Positions 46,701 through 58,499 of a stretch of 64,000 bases of DNA are shown one piece after another; the first letter of the stretch is position 1, and each line of letters opens with the position of its first letter. The stretch comes from Tribonema minus (taxonomy: Eukaryota > Sar > Xanthophyceae > Tribonematales > Tribonemataceae). The stretch is from positions 186,001 through 250,000 of the forward strand of contig JAFCMP010000553.1 in NCBI GenBank assembly GCA_017506865.1, read 5' to 3'. Made by a program: the position numbers and the translations under genes. The notes below the pieces were generated by a model that was not told the DNA's origin, made no database searches, and saw only the letters and a program-made list of their open reading frames with translations.

Positions 46701-49675
46701 GAAGTTTGGTACGTATACTGGGAAATTGATGCCATGCCCCACTGCCCATGGGCGCTACGTGCTCGGAATCTTAGCAAGCAGAAAGCGAGCCTGCTTGTTG
46801 CGTTCAAGTTGCATGTCCTATGCCGTGTGCAAGCTCAACTCCAACATGTTTGTAACAGTGCACCGCTGCCTCCATCTGTTGCAGCGCTGGCGGCACCAAC
46901 TACAACCAGGGCTCACGCGCAGCACCACTGCGCTCACGCTGCATGCCCCAGTGCGCCACTACGAGCAGCGCGGCCGCTTGTTCACCATCGCAAGACCTTT
47001 GGCGGCGAGGGTGTGCAAATCAAGGCCACGCGCGCTGCGCTTGCCGCTGACACATTTGACCGCCAGCAGCCTTGCGCTCACAGTGAGTATATTCAATGAG
47101 CCTTTACTTGTATCATGACTCACTGACGGAGAGTGAGTCTCCTTGACTCTGAAGTCTTGCCATGGCTCATGAGTAGAAAGTGTAACGAGGCGCCGCGCAC
47201 CGCGGCACTGTTGGTGCGCCTCTCCGCCAGCTGCCTGACGGCCACATTGCGTGAGCTTATGAATCATCAAGCTTGACTTGGGTGACAATTTGTACGTGAA
47301 GGCACTGATTCTTGAAGTTGGTGGGGCTTTGCCGCTGATGCGCTTCAGCACGGATAGTTGAAGTTGGTCGGGCTTTGCCGCTTTAATGCGCTTCATTGTC
47401 AGCGGCCGGATGCTTGCGCTGTTAGTGAATAGTTTCAATGATGACAGCGCATAGCGCCACCACCGAGCCGGAAGTGGACCACCAAGCGACGAGGAAGGCG
47501 CAATGCGCGAGAGCATGTGTTGCTTGCCAAGAAGCGAAGTGGGAGCACCATATTTGTGAAACCGGTCCGAGGTGGCACTTCAGTGCTTATGTGGGACCAA
47601 CGTCAAGTTGAACATGTGCTGAGCTCTGCTCTCTCAGATGAGTGTTGAGACATGTGATGGCTCCTGAGTACTACTAGAGAGTCATCAACGCCATGTGCGC
47701 TGCAGCTCTACTGCTGGTACGCCTCATTGCCAAACAGCGTGATGCAAACAGTTTTTAACATTATGATGAGGCTCGGCTTGTATTCTTTGACGATGTGCGC
47801 AAGCAGGTGAAACTCAGGCTGACACACGCCCACGGTGAGCAGGTTCTTGCATCGAGTTGTTGAAGTTGTCACTCGGAACGGCACTGTGCCGCCAATGCAG
47901 CTCTCCACGCATCGCTGTAAGTCATACTGCTGAGGCAGTGAGCTCGACCTGCCGCCGCTGCCCCACCCACAGGTCACGATGACGGACGCTTCTGCCATAT
48001 ATACACTTGCTGCATCACCCCACTGCTGAGCACTGCCGATGACGAGCGCCATACTTCAAGTACTTGAAGTACGTGCTACTTCGAAGTTCCTGATCGCTGC
48101 ACTGCTGAGTGTGCGAGCTCCATCCGCTGCTACGGTCCCACTGGCAGGGCACTATGCTAAACGCATGTGACCACAACCACTTCAGCAACGCCCCGTCTGC
48201 CATATTGCGACTTTTTGCATGATGCTCAATCAGCTGTGATTGGCAACGGCAGATCTGACCAGCATCGAGAGCACCGTCACTACAAGTGCTTGGGCTTCAG
48301 TTGTCAGTTTTGCACCAGATTTGATGCAACCAGCGCGCTCCCCCCCCGCCCCGGCCTTTCTGCTTATCGCAGGTCGCGACAACAAACGCTTACGACATCT
48401 ACCACTGCATCGACGTTGCAGAGGTCGTCGAGGGACCCCCTGCCCCCTCATGACCGTGTGCACAACCCTCAAGGCGGTGATCGCCTTTTTGCCCTAAGGC
48501 TCTAAGGCCGCTGCGCATCTCGCTGTGGCGCCGTTGCAGCAGCAGCGCGCTGCGGCACCGCCTCAGTCAGGCAGCGATGGCCGCCATGTGGGGGTGAGTG
48601 GAACATAACCGCTTGCAGTTGTGAGCGCGATGGCTGTTGCCGGGCTAGTAATCTGCCAGTGATCAGCTGCGCCGTGAGGGCAAAGGTCCTGATTTGCAAC
48701 TTGAAGTGCTCGCAAAAGCACTAGACAGCATGTGTGCAAGCACCAACATGGGAATCATTCAATTTGCATGCCAGCACACCATGCGCCATACCATTCTAAA
48801 GTGATGCTTGCAAGAAGCAAGAAACGTTAGGCCTCAGGGAGCCTGCTCATAGCGTTGGATGTTCAAAATTTAATCTGTATGCAGTGTGCAGCACATTCCA
48901 ACATCTCCTCAACTGCGCTCTGCTGCCTCCATCTGTTGCAGGGCCGGCAGCGCCAACTACCTCCAGGGATCGCGTGCAGCCGCCACCGCTGCTGCCACAC
49001 GCAGCTGCCGCCGCCGCAGCCGCCACCGCGCTCACGCCGCGCGCCCCCGTGCGACACTGTGAGCAGCGCGGCCGCTTCCTCACCATCACTACCGACCTGC
49101 CGGCCTTCGACGCCACAGACTCCGCAGGCGGCAGCGCCAACAGCAGCGCTCATCCGCTACCACAGTCCGGCGGTGATGTGCTCGCGCTTGTGGATGTCAG
49201 CGACGGCGTTGTTCAGACTTCACTTCAAACTTCATCGGGTTCCTTACGCCGCGGCGAGCCGACTCGGTCGGCTCCGCCGGCTCGCTGCTGCTCTTGGATG
49301 ACCCACTCAACCTCATGGAGAGGCTGGGGGGGTCACCAGGGAGGTCCAAGTGCGGCTTACCATGCAGCGGCGGCGGCGGTGGTGGCGGCAGCAGCAGCGT
49401 GGCATCGCTCAGCGGCAGCGGCAGCGCGGCACTGTCACACGCGCGCACGCGGCTGCGGTGCGCGGCCACTGTGTGGGCGCCTTCATTGCGCCGCCGATGC
49501 CTGCAGACGGGCGCAAGAGCGGCGGTGGAGGCGGAGACAGCTTGGAGCACTGCTGCGATGAGGAAGCTCGAGGCCGCACGCGATCGCGGCGCAGGCAAAG
49601 GCTGTGCACACTGCGCTGATGCGTGACTTCGCGTGCGCAGAGGAAGAGGACGAGGACGGCGTTGTCTTGCTCTAG
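43700..49675 (+). CDS. Locus X, copy 2 (fullest copy), multi-exon gene of unknown family
   Basis: The only copy with 5', middle and 3' blocks together. Blocks seen: about 43907-43978 (LRVNVQRDVIGLCLLEWLEV, donor gtacag), 44281-44303 (VRTVVKNL), 44597-44690 (LVVNGDDVLPAQCVEALRSI), about 45013-45065 (VDTELAVQLKRAACNAA), 45549-45640 (QDLFGGEGV, then SGLTLT-type end and donor gtgagt), weaker copies of that last block at about 45700-45860 and 46990-47085, then 46880-46990 (ALTLHAPVRHYEQRGRLFTI), 48405-48505 (MTVCTTLKAVIAFLP), 48945-49198 (ALTPRAPVRHCEQRGRFLTI) and the 3' end DFACAEEEDEDGVVLL then TAG near 49672. I cannot assign a family or a continuous reading frame. Conservation of splice-flanked protein blocks in three copies suggests a real ancestral gene. 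Confidence 0.4.
48052..48071. repeat. Perfect 20-bp palindrome built on ACTTCAAGT
   Basis: tacttcaagtacttgaagta is its own reverse complement. The ACTTCAA/TTGAAGT word recurs across the whole window. Confidence 0.85.
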
Positions 49676-51085
49676 TTAGCCCTAGCTGTAGCCGTAGCCC
49701 TGTCCGCTGCTGTAGTTGAGTATCAATTGAGTCGCAGCCCTAGTGATTTGTTCAACTTGCAATGGCCATATGCCCGCCGGCGGGCAGTGTCCTGCCAGTG
49801 GGGCAATCCCCTCCTGTCGACTTTGTGTGCCAGTGGTAGCTGCATGATTTTTCGTTGTAGTTGCTAGCTCGGGGTATGCCTGCAGGAGTGTCCCCATCGT
49901 CGTAGTGTTGTGAGCTGTTTGCGCTGAGGCTCTTGCCCAGTGCTCAACTTCGGATACACCAGAGGCATTGCACCAAGTGCAGCAGCTGTGAGTTTACACT
50001 AAAGTAGGACCAGAAACTAGTCTATTGGCTGCAACTTTCATGTTCGTGTACAACAGTGTGTAGCCCTTGCTGGCAAAGACTTGACATCAAGCTGCCTAGG
50101 AACGATCGCGTGCACACGGGAAACGTTATTTGAGTGTTGAGTTGTGCATTCAAGTTGATGCAGCGGATCAGCTCTGCAGCTGTTGTTGGTGAGCTGGCGC
50201 TTAGTGCATGCAGACACGCTGGTTGCAGATATGAACTGGTGTTTGTGATGGGTTTCGCTCCCCAACATCTGTCTGCTCTCACCTGCCTCTTGCGGTTACG
50301 TTCGACCACTGAACATCTGCTGATACTGGCCAGCTGCTTGAGAGTGTTGGACTATACCATGCGTATGGTACAGTCCCAGTGGTGAGTACGGCACTTGGGT
50401 GCGTCGGATGGGCTAACAACTTCATTGCCATCGATGTGATCTGTTTCTTCTCTCCCCCATGCAAAGGTCTTGAGCAATTCTGGGAAGCAGAGTTGCGTTT
50501 TGGTAGGAGGGTTGTGGTTTCTGTGCATGCACTCTGGTTGGCAATGGTGCATACCATCAGCAAGTTCTGAGTATACTAGAATTGCGATGCAGCAGTGCTT
50601 CATGATGTGATCACTTCCAGTGGGTGTTCATGGTAGGAACTCTTGACTGCTTAGAATTCACTTCAAGCTTTTTGAACATGGTTGTCATGCCGCTTGAAGC
50701 AAACAATATATGGCATGCATATGCCCGGGGCCCATTATGCTTCGCTGGAGCAGACGATGGAGTGTGCTTGAGTAGCAGATTTGTTATCCTTTCAGCTGGC
50801 AGTCCCCGCGGTGATGACTGGGGTGATATTTATGCTGAACTTCATGTTGTAACGTCGACGTCCCGAGCTTTGAGGCCTCAACCACTTCATCTTTGCAGTT
50901 CAAATGTCATGTCATGGCCTTTGACTGACACACTGACACGTGGTGTGTATGTTCGCGAAACCCGTTATTAGCTGTACTTCCAATTAACTTGAAAAATGAA
51001 AAAGGGAGACACAGAGAAGCAGCACAAAAGCATAGGGTCAGTCCACATAGTTCTCGATATCTCACTTTGAGTGAGGTGATCAATC
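49676..51085. other. Spacer between locus X2 and ankyrin gene C
   Basis: No gene recognised. The 3' part (50450-51085) is the homolog of the region upstream of ankyrin gene B. Confidence 0.5.
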
Positions 51086-52020
51086 ATGGCCGCCAATCCG
51101 ATCTTGAGCGTCGCCCCCGATGTCCTGGCTTTTTTGCCTCCGACGCTCATGGCTAGGAGCACTTGCCGCACATTTCACGATATCCTAGACAATGGTCCGG
51201 CTCCACGAAAGCACCAGACCGTGGCTGCAGATGCTGTCGGCAGCACCAGCCTTGTTCTGTGGGCGGTGCAGAACGGCACCTCGTGCATCCGCAGGGGCGA
51301 TGTGGCAGCATTATTTTTTATTATTACATTCAGCTCCGCAACACCCACACGCCACCATTGTATCCGCAACACACTGTTGTTGCTGCTGAGCGGGGACATT
51401 TGCAGCTTGTGAAGTGGCTACGAGAGCGCTGTCGTTATGGTCACCAGGGCCCAAAGTTTTGCACAGCTGCTCAAGGCGGTCAGCTCGCAGTGTTGCAGTG
51501 GCTGCGCCAGGTCGGCAGCGCCTGGGACACCGAGGTACCCAGTGCTGCCGCGGAAGGCGGGCACCTCGAGGTGCTGCAGTGGGCGCATGCCAACAGGTGT
51601 CCCTGGGATGCATGCACATGCTTATCAGCAGCGCACGGCGGGCATCTTGCGGTGCTGCAGTGGGCACGCGCCAATGGGTGCCCCTGGGACCAGGAGACGT
51701 GCACAGTTACTGCAGCGGGCGGGCACCTCGATGTCCTGCAGTGGGCACGCGCCAACGGTTGCCCATGGGATACCAATACATGCAGTTACGCTGCGTACAG
51801 CAGGCAGCTTCAGGCGCTGCAGTGGGCACGTGCCAATGGCTGCCCTTGGGATGGCGACACATGCAGCTTCGCCGCCAAGCGCGGGCACCTGGAGGTTCTG
51901 CAGTGGGCCCGTGCAAACGGGTGTCCCTGGGACAGAGGTACCATATCAAACGCCGAGCAAGCAGGCCATCAGGAGATAGCGGATTGGGCACGCGCCAATG
52001 GGTGCCCAGAGCCCATCTGA
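51086..52020 (+). pseudogene. Ankyrin-repeat gene C, frameshifted
   Basis: Paralog of A and B. The first part (51086-51320, MAANPILSVAPDVLAFLPPT ... SSTLVLWAVQNG-like) is in one frame and stops at 51410-51412. The ankyrin part (eight units, from VAAERGHLQLVKWLRERC to EPI and TGA at 52018-52020) is in another frame. The break coincides with an A/T-rich insert near 51312-51335 (attttttattattacatt) absent from A and B. Without an intron there the protein is disrupted. The ankyrin part alone could still be made from an internal start. Confidence 0.7.
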
Positions 52021-52820
52021 GGCACAGTTATGTATCTTCATCAGCATAGCGGCATTTACAGGCCCCCATCAGGATAGGTGAGCAGCCTTAGTGAGGGTAC
52101 ATGCATGGTGTGTCAGGTCTAGCATACCTGCGCATACATACATACATACATACATACTCCCGTGTGTGCGGTCAGGTGCTTCATCGTTTAGGACGTACAC
52201 TAGTAGGCTCGCATGCTTACAGTGAATGAACATGCGGTGGCAATTGCAGCTTGTTCGAGATCCAGTTATGTCAGAGTCATGGTGCTGCTGCTGCTTGTGC
52301 TGCTGATGCTGCTTTCGTCCTGGCAAGGCGTACAATAGTAGCAGTCACTGTGATGGAGTGGCGTGCATGTATATAGCCGTTTGTCAAGTGCAATGCTGCT
52401 CACAAATTGAATGTTGCATTACATTTGAGTCACCACAAGTACTGTTCGCTGATGACATGACCTGTCTTGTAAGCTGTACTGTTTGCGTGGTGTCAAGATC
52501 GCTCCACAAAGCAGCAACGCGATGTCATTGATGGGGGTATGAAGTATGTTGTCAGTGAGCTGAATTCTTAAGCAAAAGGTAAGTCACACATACAGTAGGG
52601 AGCTGATGCTTGCCCAACTCATTTGGCGCAAGTACCCAAATAATCTGATTAAGGCCAGGCAAGGCGCGTTGGCGCTGCCCCAGCCGCAAAGTATGTGCTG
52701 TGTGCAACAAACTACACCAGCGGTACTCAGTGAATGCTGGTTGTCTCCGCTCAGCCACAAGTGGGGCAACTTCTCAGTGCAACGGAACTTGAAGTAGCTC
52801 CACGAGTGCCAAGCATTGCT
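52021..52820. other. Conserved spacer between ankyrin gene C and locus X3
   Basis: Third copy of the spacer, with a short (ATAC)n run near 52137-52158. No coding region is supported. Confidence 0.5.
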
Positions 52821-55021
52821 CTTGTGCGTAGTGCGCGGCATTCTTCAAGTTGGGGTGCGCCTGCTGGAGCCTGAGCTTGAGGTGCCAGCACCGCCTGACT
52901 GTTTACTACATCACCGCTAAGCTCTTGCAGCCGTGCTGAATGCTCCGCCTCAGAATGGCCTTATGAAGGTTCTGCGAGCGGATCCTTCGAGTTGAAGTAC
53001 GCCGCGCCAGAGTGCTGAGTGCTGCGATTCAGCATGCAGCGCGACGTCATTTGGGTGCCTCTGCTGGAGCGGCCGGAGGTGCGTGCTGCAGCAGCGCTCA
53101 GGTACAGCAGCATTGCTCAGCGCGTTGCCTCATAGCAACTGCACAGGCGTTAGACATCCCGCGGTACGCGCGAGTGTTGTGTAATGCACGGCTGCTGGCC
53201 ATGCGCGGTGGCGGCAGCAAGTGTGTCGCATGGCTCAGCCACTGCAGCCTCACTCAGCGCATCGCCTTGAAGTAGCCACGTCAGAGCTGGCCGCTGCTTT
53301 CCTGCATGAAAAGATAATATTGGTACGCGTGCTGCACAGGAGTGTCATGTGCGGCGTGCTTCCTTCATCGATGGCTAGCTGGGGTTGCCGGTGCGCACGG
53401 TGGTCAGGAATCTGGTCAGTGCTCAGCTTCTCTAGAGTTGTGCTGGGCATCAGTGATGCCTAAATGCGGTGTGCATCCTCCCCGTTGTCACAGTGCACCC
53501 CCCCCCCCTCCCCCCTGCTCGCAGCTTCGTCGTAAATGGCATGACATGTTGCCTGCGCAGTGTTTGGAAGCGCTGTGCAGCAATAGCACTCAGCACTGTA
53601 CAGCAGCACTGCACGTCACCAGTTGAAATTGATTACGCCATCACACTCGCGCTTCGTGCGCAACCCCCACCTACCGCAGGTTTGCCATCAACGGCAACAG
53701 CATGTTGCCTGTGCAGTGTGTAGAAGCGCTCCGCAGCACCGTCACAGCAGAGCTCACCGACACATGTACGTACAACAGGGGGGGCCGCATCTCCCGGAAA
53801 TCCCCCAGTCTGGCCGTTACGACCCCTCTGTCGCACTCGCGACCGGGCCATGAGTGCCGTTCCCGAGGGGGAGACGGTTCCGAAGTCTGTGCATGATTCC
53901 GTGGAACTGGACTCGATGCGGCGTCGGCCCAAATTGCCGAGGGGCCCGCGGCGGCCCGCAGATAGGGGTATGCACGTACAGGTGAGACGCGCTGCGGCAT
54001 GCTGCGATCGCTCTGCGCCTGCCAGTGCGTTACTTTGCATTGCGGCCGACGCGCGCTTGTCGCGATGCAGCGGGTGCGGTGCGTCCGCTGCGTGCTTTTG
54101 TGATTCAGAAGTGGACACTGCGCTCAGCTTGCAGTGCAGCTGAAGCGTGCTGCTTGCACTGCAGTGCTGGCCCGTTGCCCCTCTGCTGTTGTCACGCGCT
54201 CTAACCCTTGCCCTGACCTTGCATCGTGCACGCACCCTTTACTGCAATGTGCAGTGAAGAGGACTTCTCATGATGGAGACTCACTTTCAATGCCTTTCAA
54301 AGCCATGGCTAGACCTCCAGGTGCTGGACGATTTAAAATTCAAACACCTCTACCCCCTTTTCTGGTTTCGCTGCTGCAGATGTGCCAGACCGCCTCCGAC
54401 TCGGAGTGCGCCTGAACTTGAAGCTCTGAGAGCGAGTCCGAGTCCACACACCACGCTCGCGCAATATTCGTCCCCGCATCCCCACTGACCGGCAGCACTG
54501 CTCTAAACAGCAGCAGCATCAGCAGCAGCATCAGCAGCAGCACTGGTCAGACCGAGGTCCAACATGGAGGGAAATTGGCCAGAGCCCTTACGTTATGCGC
54601 TGCGTGTGGCGAGCGCTGCATGCGGCAAGCCGGACTGCAAGCGGCGCCGACCCGTACTTCATTGTGCAGGACCTGTTTGGCGGCCAGGGTGTGCTTATCA
54701 AGGCCATGCGCACCGCGCTGCATTTGACTACCAGCGGCCTGACGCTCACGGTCAGTGAGTCTGGATCTGGACTTGCGTGATGACTGGTTGACACAAGGCT
54801 CACTAAGGCAAGGTCCTACGCTGCCTTGTCGCCAGCGGCCTGACGCTTTAAAGATGGACCGGATCTGGGCAAGCCCTGACTCGTGTGATGACTGGTGAGT
54901 AGAAAGTCAGACAAGGTGATGCGCGCTGCGCGGCCGCCGATACCCCTCGTCGGCAGCGGCCTGATAGAACCAGTTGCTAACTTCTGATGAGGCTTGCCTT
55001 CAAGTTGTTTCATGATGTGCG
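52820..55021 (+). pseudogene. Locus X, copy 3, truncated
   Basis: Blocks present: about 53030-53101 (MQRDVIWVPLLERPEVRAAA), 53391-53413 (acceptor mutated to gccg), 53524 onward (KWHDMLPAQCLEAL), 53680-53765 (after acceptor ctaccgcag), about 54113-54165 and 54645-54750 (ADPYFIVQDLFGGQGVLIKA, ending SGLTLT). Homology with X2 stops at about 55021 (catgatgtgcg), so the remaining middle and 3' blocks are missing. The lost splice acceptor and truncation argue that it is dead. Confidence 0.5.
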
Positions 55022-55098
55022 TTGCGCTCTTGCACCGTGTTGCCTTGCTGTACACACATGAACTGCAGCAGGAGCAGGTGCAGAGCAGAAGAAAGTGG

Positions 55099-55684
55099 TC
55101 ATGTTGATAGTTCGAGTGTTGCCAGAAGCAGCGAACTATCGCAGGCCGCATGCCGACTACAGCATCGCATCAAACGGGATACCTGCACCCCTCGAAGCCC
55201 TGCCAGCTTCATGATGACCACGTCCTGCCCGTCTTCTGACATCTGCTTGAACATCTCAATGACGCGGTCCTCAACCTGAGCCTTGCGTTTGTTGGTGTGC
55301 GCAGAGTTTTCGCAGCCCCTGCTCCCGTCGCTGGCGTCTGAACAAGAGGGCAGCTCCAAACGCAGGTGTTGAGTATCCTCTGCGCGCTCTAAGCTACGCG
55401 CAGAGCTGTCACTGCTGTCAGTGTCAGATGAATCATCATTTTTGGCAGTTGGCCCTCCGAACACTGCCGCGACTGCTGTTGCTGCCAGGCGTCTGCATTG
55501 ATGGCTTCGGAGCGATTCCAGCACGCCGAAACTGCCTGGGCTTGCCCATTTTATTTGTCTTGTGTAGTGTGTGCTGTTTCGTGTATGTGTGTGGCAGGGT
55601 GGCAGTGAAAATTGGGCACTGCCACTTTTCTTGCCAAACTTCAAGAACTTTTCTAACTGTAGGCTTCAGATTTCGAAGTGCCAT
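55099..55684 (-). CDS. Unrecognised protein, one half of a divergent ORF pair
   Basis: Two overlapping minus-strand frames. One begins at an ATG near 55552 as MGKPRQFRRAGIAPKPSMQT. The other carries GGPTAKNDDSSDTDSSDSSA, an acidic/Ser-rich stretch, then RKAQVEDRVIEMFKQMSEDG and MKLAGLRGVQ, ending at a donor-like cag|gtatcc near 55180. The basic start and the helical second part could be one protein joined by a short intron or broken by a frameshift. I recognise no family. Its neighbour on the plus strand starts about 135 bp away. Confidence 0.4.
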
Positions 55685-55686
55685 GC

Positions 55687-56730
55687 ATGAGCCAGAGAGT
55701 GTACATTCTCATCGTGCCAGCTGGTGTGGCGTCAGTGGAAGCACTCCAGCGGTTCGGTGCGCTAATAACTGTGAAGCGTCTGAAAAGCACGCCCACATCT
55801 GTTCGCTCTCGTTTGCGTTGCCCTGAACGCACATTCTTCTTGCAACCACGCAGAGCTCAGCATCCTGGTGTGTTGAATGTTGATGGCTTGCTGCCCAGTC
55901 CAGTGCGTAGTTTGCCTGGAAGGCCTGCTGCAAACTATGTTGCGCATGCTACGGACGCAGGTCCAGTGATAGAAGCGCGTTTGTTGTCACTTGCTGAAAT
56001 GGCAGTGCTCATGATGTTCTATCATGGTCTACCAGACTGTGCGTCTCGCAATGACATAATCCGGTACATTGCAGACTTGTTCATCCCAGAGATTGCGTTT
56101 CACTTGTTTGTGGCCATAGAGGCTTCCGGCCATTGCACATTGCCCGAGCAACAGGTACGTTTGCTCCGCAAGTCAGACGTGATTTTGCGGCATTCTGTAG
56201 ATTGCCCACCGCCATCTTGTTTGGCAGGCAGCAACGGTTCGTTGGTGCATGCCATTTCTGCGAATAGTGCCGAAAATCCAGTACATGTGCACGGCTCGGT
56301 GGCCATGGCACAAGGAATCTGTGCCAAGGCACATGATACAGAGTATCCCACAATGCCCATAGTTTCAATGCACAGTGTACGGAAAGAGTCAGAGCCAGAC
56401 TTGACTGTGGCTCAGCCAGAGCTGGCTGATATCATGGAAGAAGCTGACTCTAGTTCAGACTCTGACTCTGACTCACAATCTTGTGTTCATCTCTGCGATG
56501 ATGCAGAGAGTATGGACATCGATGATGACAATAGTGCGCCAACAGCCTGCACACATGCACTGGGCAAGTGTGTACCAGCGGCGTGTGAAATCTGGCTAGG
56601 TGCTGTTGCTACACTCCAACCATGGCATTGCAACACATGTGCAACAGCAGCAGAGCTGAGGCGCAGCGGTGCCTGCTGCTATTTATCCTATCCTGCCACC
56701 TGGGAAGCTACCCAAGTGCTGCTGCTATAG
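55687..56730 (+). CDS. Unrecognised 347-residue protein with an acidic tract
   Basis: A single-exon frame from ATG 55687 to TAG 56728-56730. It begins MSQRVYILIVPAGVASVEAL, has a middle region with LLSLAEMAVLMMFYHGLPDC and DIIRYIADLFIPEIAFHLFV, and a Ser/Asp-rich acidic tract (EEADSSSDSDSDSQSC) followed by a Cys-containing end. No known motif is visible. Base composition is less GC-rich at third positions than SNF8 or SnoaL. It lies just beyond the break of the segmental array, divergent to another unrecognised frame, so a transposon origin is possible. Confidence 0.5.
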   Translation: MSQRVYILIVPAGVASVEALQRFGALITVKRLKSTPTSVRSRLRCPERTFFLQPRRAQHPGVLNVDGLLPSPVRSLPGRPAANYVAHATDAGPVIEARLLSLAEMAVLMMFYHGLPDCASRNDIIRYIADLFIPEIAFHLFVAIEASGHCTLPEQQVRLLRKSDVILRHSVDCPPPSCLAGSNGSLVHAISANSAENPVHVHGSVAMAQGICAKAHDTEYPTMPIVSMHSVRKESEPDLTVAQPELADIMEEADSSSDSDSDSQSCVHLCDDAESMDIDDDNSAPTACTHALGKCVPAACEIWLGAVATLQPWHCNTCATAAELRRSGACCYLSYPATWEATQVLLL

Positions 56731-57422
56731 TAACAATGCAGGGCAATGGTCAGAACAGCGAGCAATATCAAATGCATCTGCAGGAGGCCAGTCCCTGTGC
56801 GCAGTGTTGGCTTGCCTGGCGACTGCCATCAAGAAGTGAATGCAGCAACGCAAAGCTTACTGTTGGTCAGAATGTGCAAAACCAGCAGAGCTCAATCATG
56901 ACCGCAGGATCATGCATCAACATCTGCGGTGCACCTAGTGAACCCAAACTGTTACTCAGCGCAAGGCACACTGCCATAAGTGTGCCCACACACACAGACC
57001 ATGCATGTCGCTAGCTCGTAAACAACAACCTCATTTAATGACATATGTACAGGCTTAACAGATGACAAGGAATGTGCGCACATGTGTGATGATTGCAGAG
57101 ACCGATGCAAGCTGTGTAGCAATATGAAGGCAAACATCATTAAACACGGCACAGCCGAGTCTCTCAGAGTCAAAGTCTTCATTGATTTTCGTATTCAAAT
57201 GTCTGTTTCTTGGCAACTGCCAGTGTCTGGCGCTGCCGTGACGCTTCTTGGCAAATAGCATGCACTGAACGGTTTCACTGTACGGATGTGGCACTGCCAC
57301 GGCGTCAAGCTCGCCACATGACCCCCACTCATTAGCAAACACATTACATACATGCAAGCGCTACAAGTTCAAGTTGGTGCCGCCACGCTCACGTGGGCTT
57401 GGGCTTGGACTTCAAGAAGAGC
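56731..57422. other. No gene recognised
   Basis: A minus-strand frame at 57055-57357 has some protein-like character (HVCNVFANEWGSCGELDAVA) but no motif or splice support. Confidence 0.35.
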
Positions 57423-58214
57423 CTAACTGTTGTTGGCGATCTCCAGAATGTACTGCGCCATGGAGCGCTGCTTGGCGTTTTTGTTGCTGGAGTTGACGAC
57501 TCCGTTCGACAGGCTGTAGGCTGTCCAGACCTTGTCGATGATGCTCATGGCAGAGCCTGCGCCTGGAGCCATCATGTCCACGCCGGCAAATATGATCTCC
57601 TGTGCGATGATGCGTGTAAGGGCTCGTTAGCAGGTGTTCTGAAGCACAGGATGTGTACTGATGAACGCCCATATGCATAGCAGGCACAGGTGGCATTGGC
57701 TGCTGGGGTCAGTGCATGCCTCTTCCTGGCCGTCACTGCTGCACTCAGCATCTTGTGACGTCATACATACGAGGGGCTCAAACCTCAATTATGTAAGGTG
57801 GAAGTGCCAACACATGAAGTAACTCTGTTGCTGGAAGCCATGCAAGGGCGTGTTGTTCTGCCTTAGTCCCATGCATGCAACCTACGGCGACGTCGAAAGC
57901 CAGTGACAAATCTCAGAGGAGCCCTCGCCATCAGAGAGGCAGTGCAGTACTGGGGGCATGTTGGCAGATGCCTCAGAACGGCAATTTGTGTACACGCTCA
58001 TGTATCCGTTTGTAGTACCTAGCGTACGTGGGACACACAGCAAGGCTTACAGCCTGTGACAGCGCGCAAGGCTGCTCAGTTCACTCACTTTCGCAGACTG
58101 AAGGCCAGCCGATGTTGCAGCCTGCTCGGCGATGATGTCGGCCCACTTGTCGGCGTTGGCTTTGGGGCAAGTGCGGATGTTGTGCCCACTCTTGTGGCAG
58201 CAGGAGCACGGCAT
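57423..58214 (-). CDS. Small CCHC zinc-knuckle protein (100 residues)
   Basis: Two exons: 58214-58089 (42 codons, ATG in context aaaccATGCC) and 57599-57423, joined in phase 0 (donor aaa|gtgagt, acceptor gcacag). The N-terminus is a zinc knuckle, MPCSCCHKSGHNIRTCPK, with spacing CX2CX4HX4C. The rest is helical: WADIIAEQAATSAGLQ, then EIIFAGVDMMAPGAGSAMSI, IDKVWTAYSLSNG and a C-terminal MAQYILEIANNS. Zinc knuckles bind single-stranded nucleic acid or protein; the role here is unknown. It is short, but splice sites, frame and biased codon use all agree. An additional small exon in the 490-bp intron cannot be ruled out. Confidence 0.75.
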
Positions 58215-58499
58215 GGTTTGAATATGCGCCTGTGTGGTTTTTCACAAAAGTTTCTGCTGTCGCGGTGCTGTTGTGTGTGAGTGTTGCGACTCTCGCGTGT
58301 CCTGCTGTGTGGGTGTGCGCGTTACATATTGCACCAAGTCCGCGGCATTTCACAGGCATAACGCCTCGGACGTAAATCGGGCTGCCGATCATCTGCGCAA
58401 GCTCGTAAAGTTATTACGGTTACGAAGTGTAACCCCCTATTACATGAAAATTCCCATGTAATTTTTGTTCTTGCATTTTGTCAACATGCTTGCAAATTG

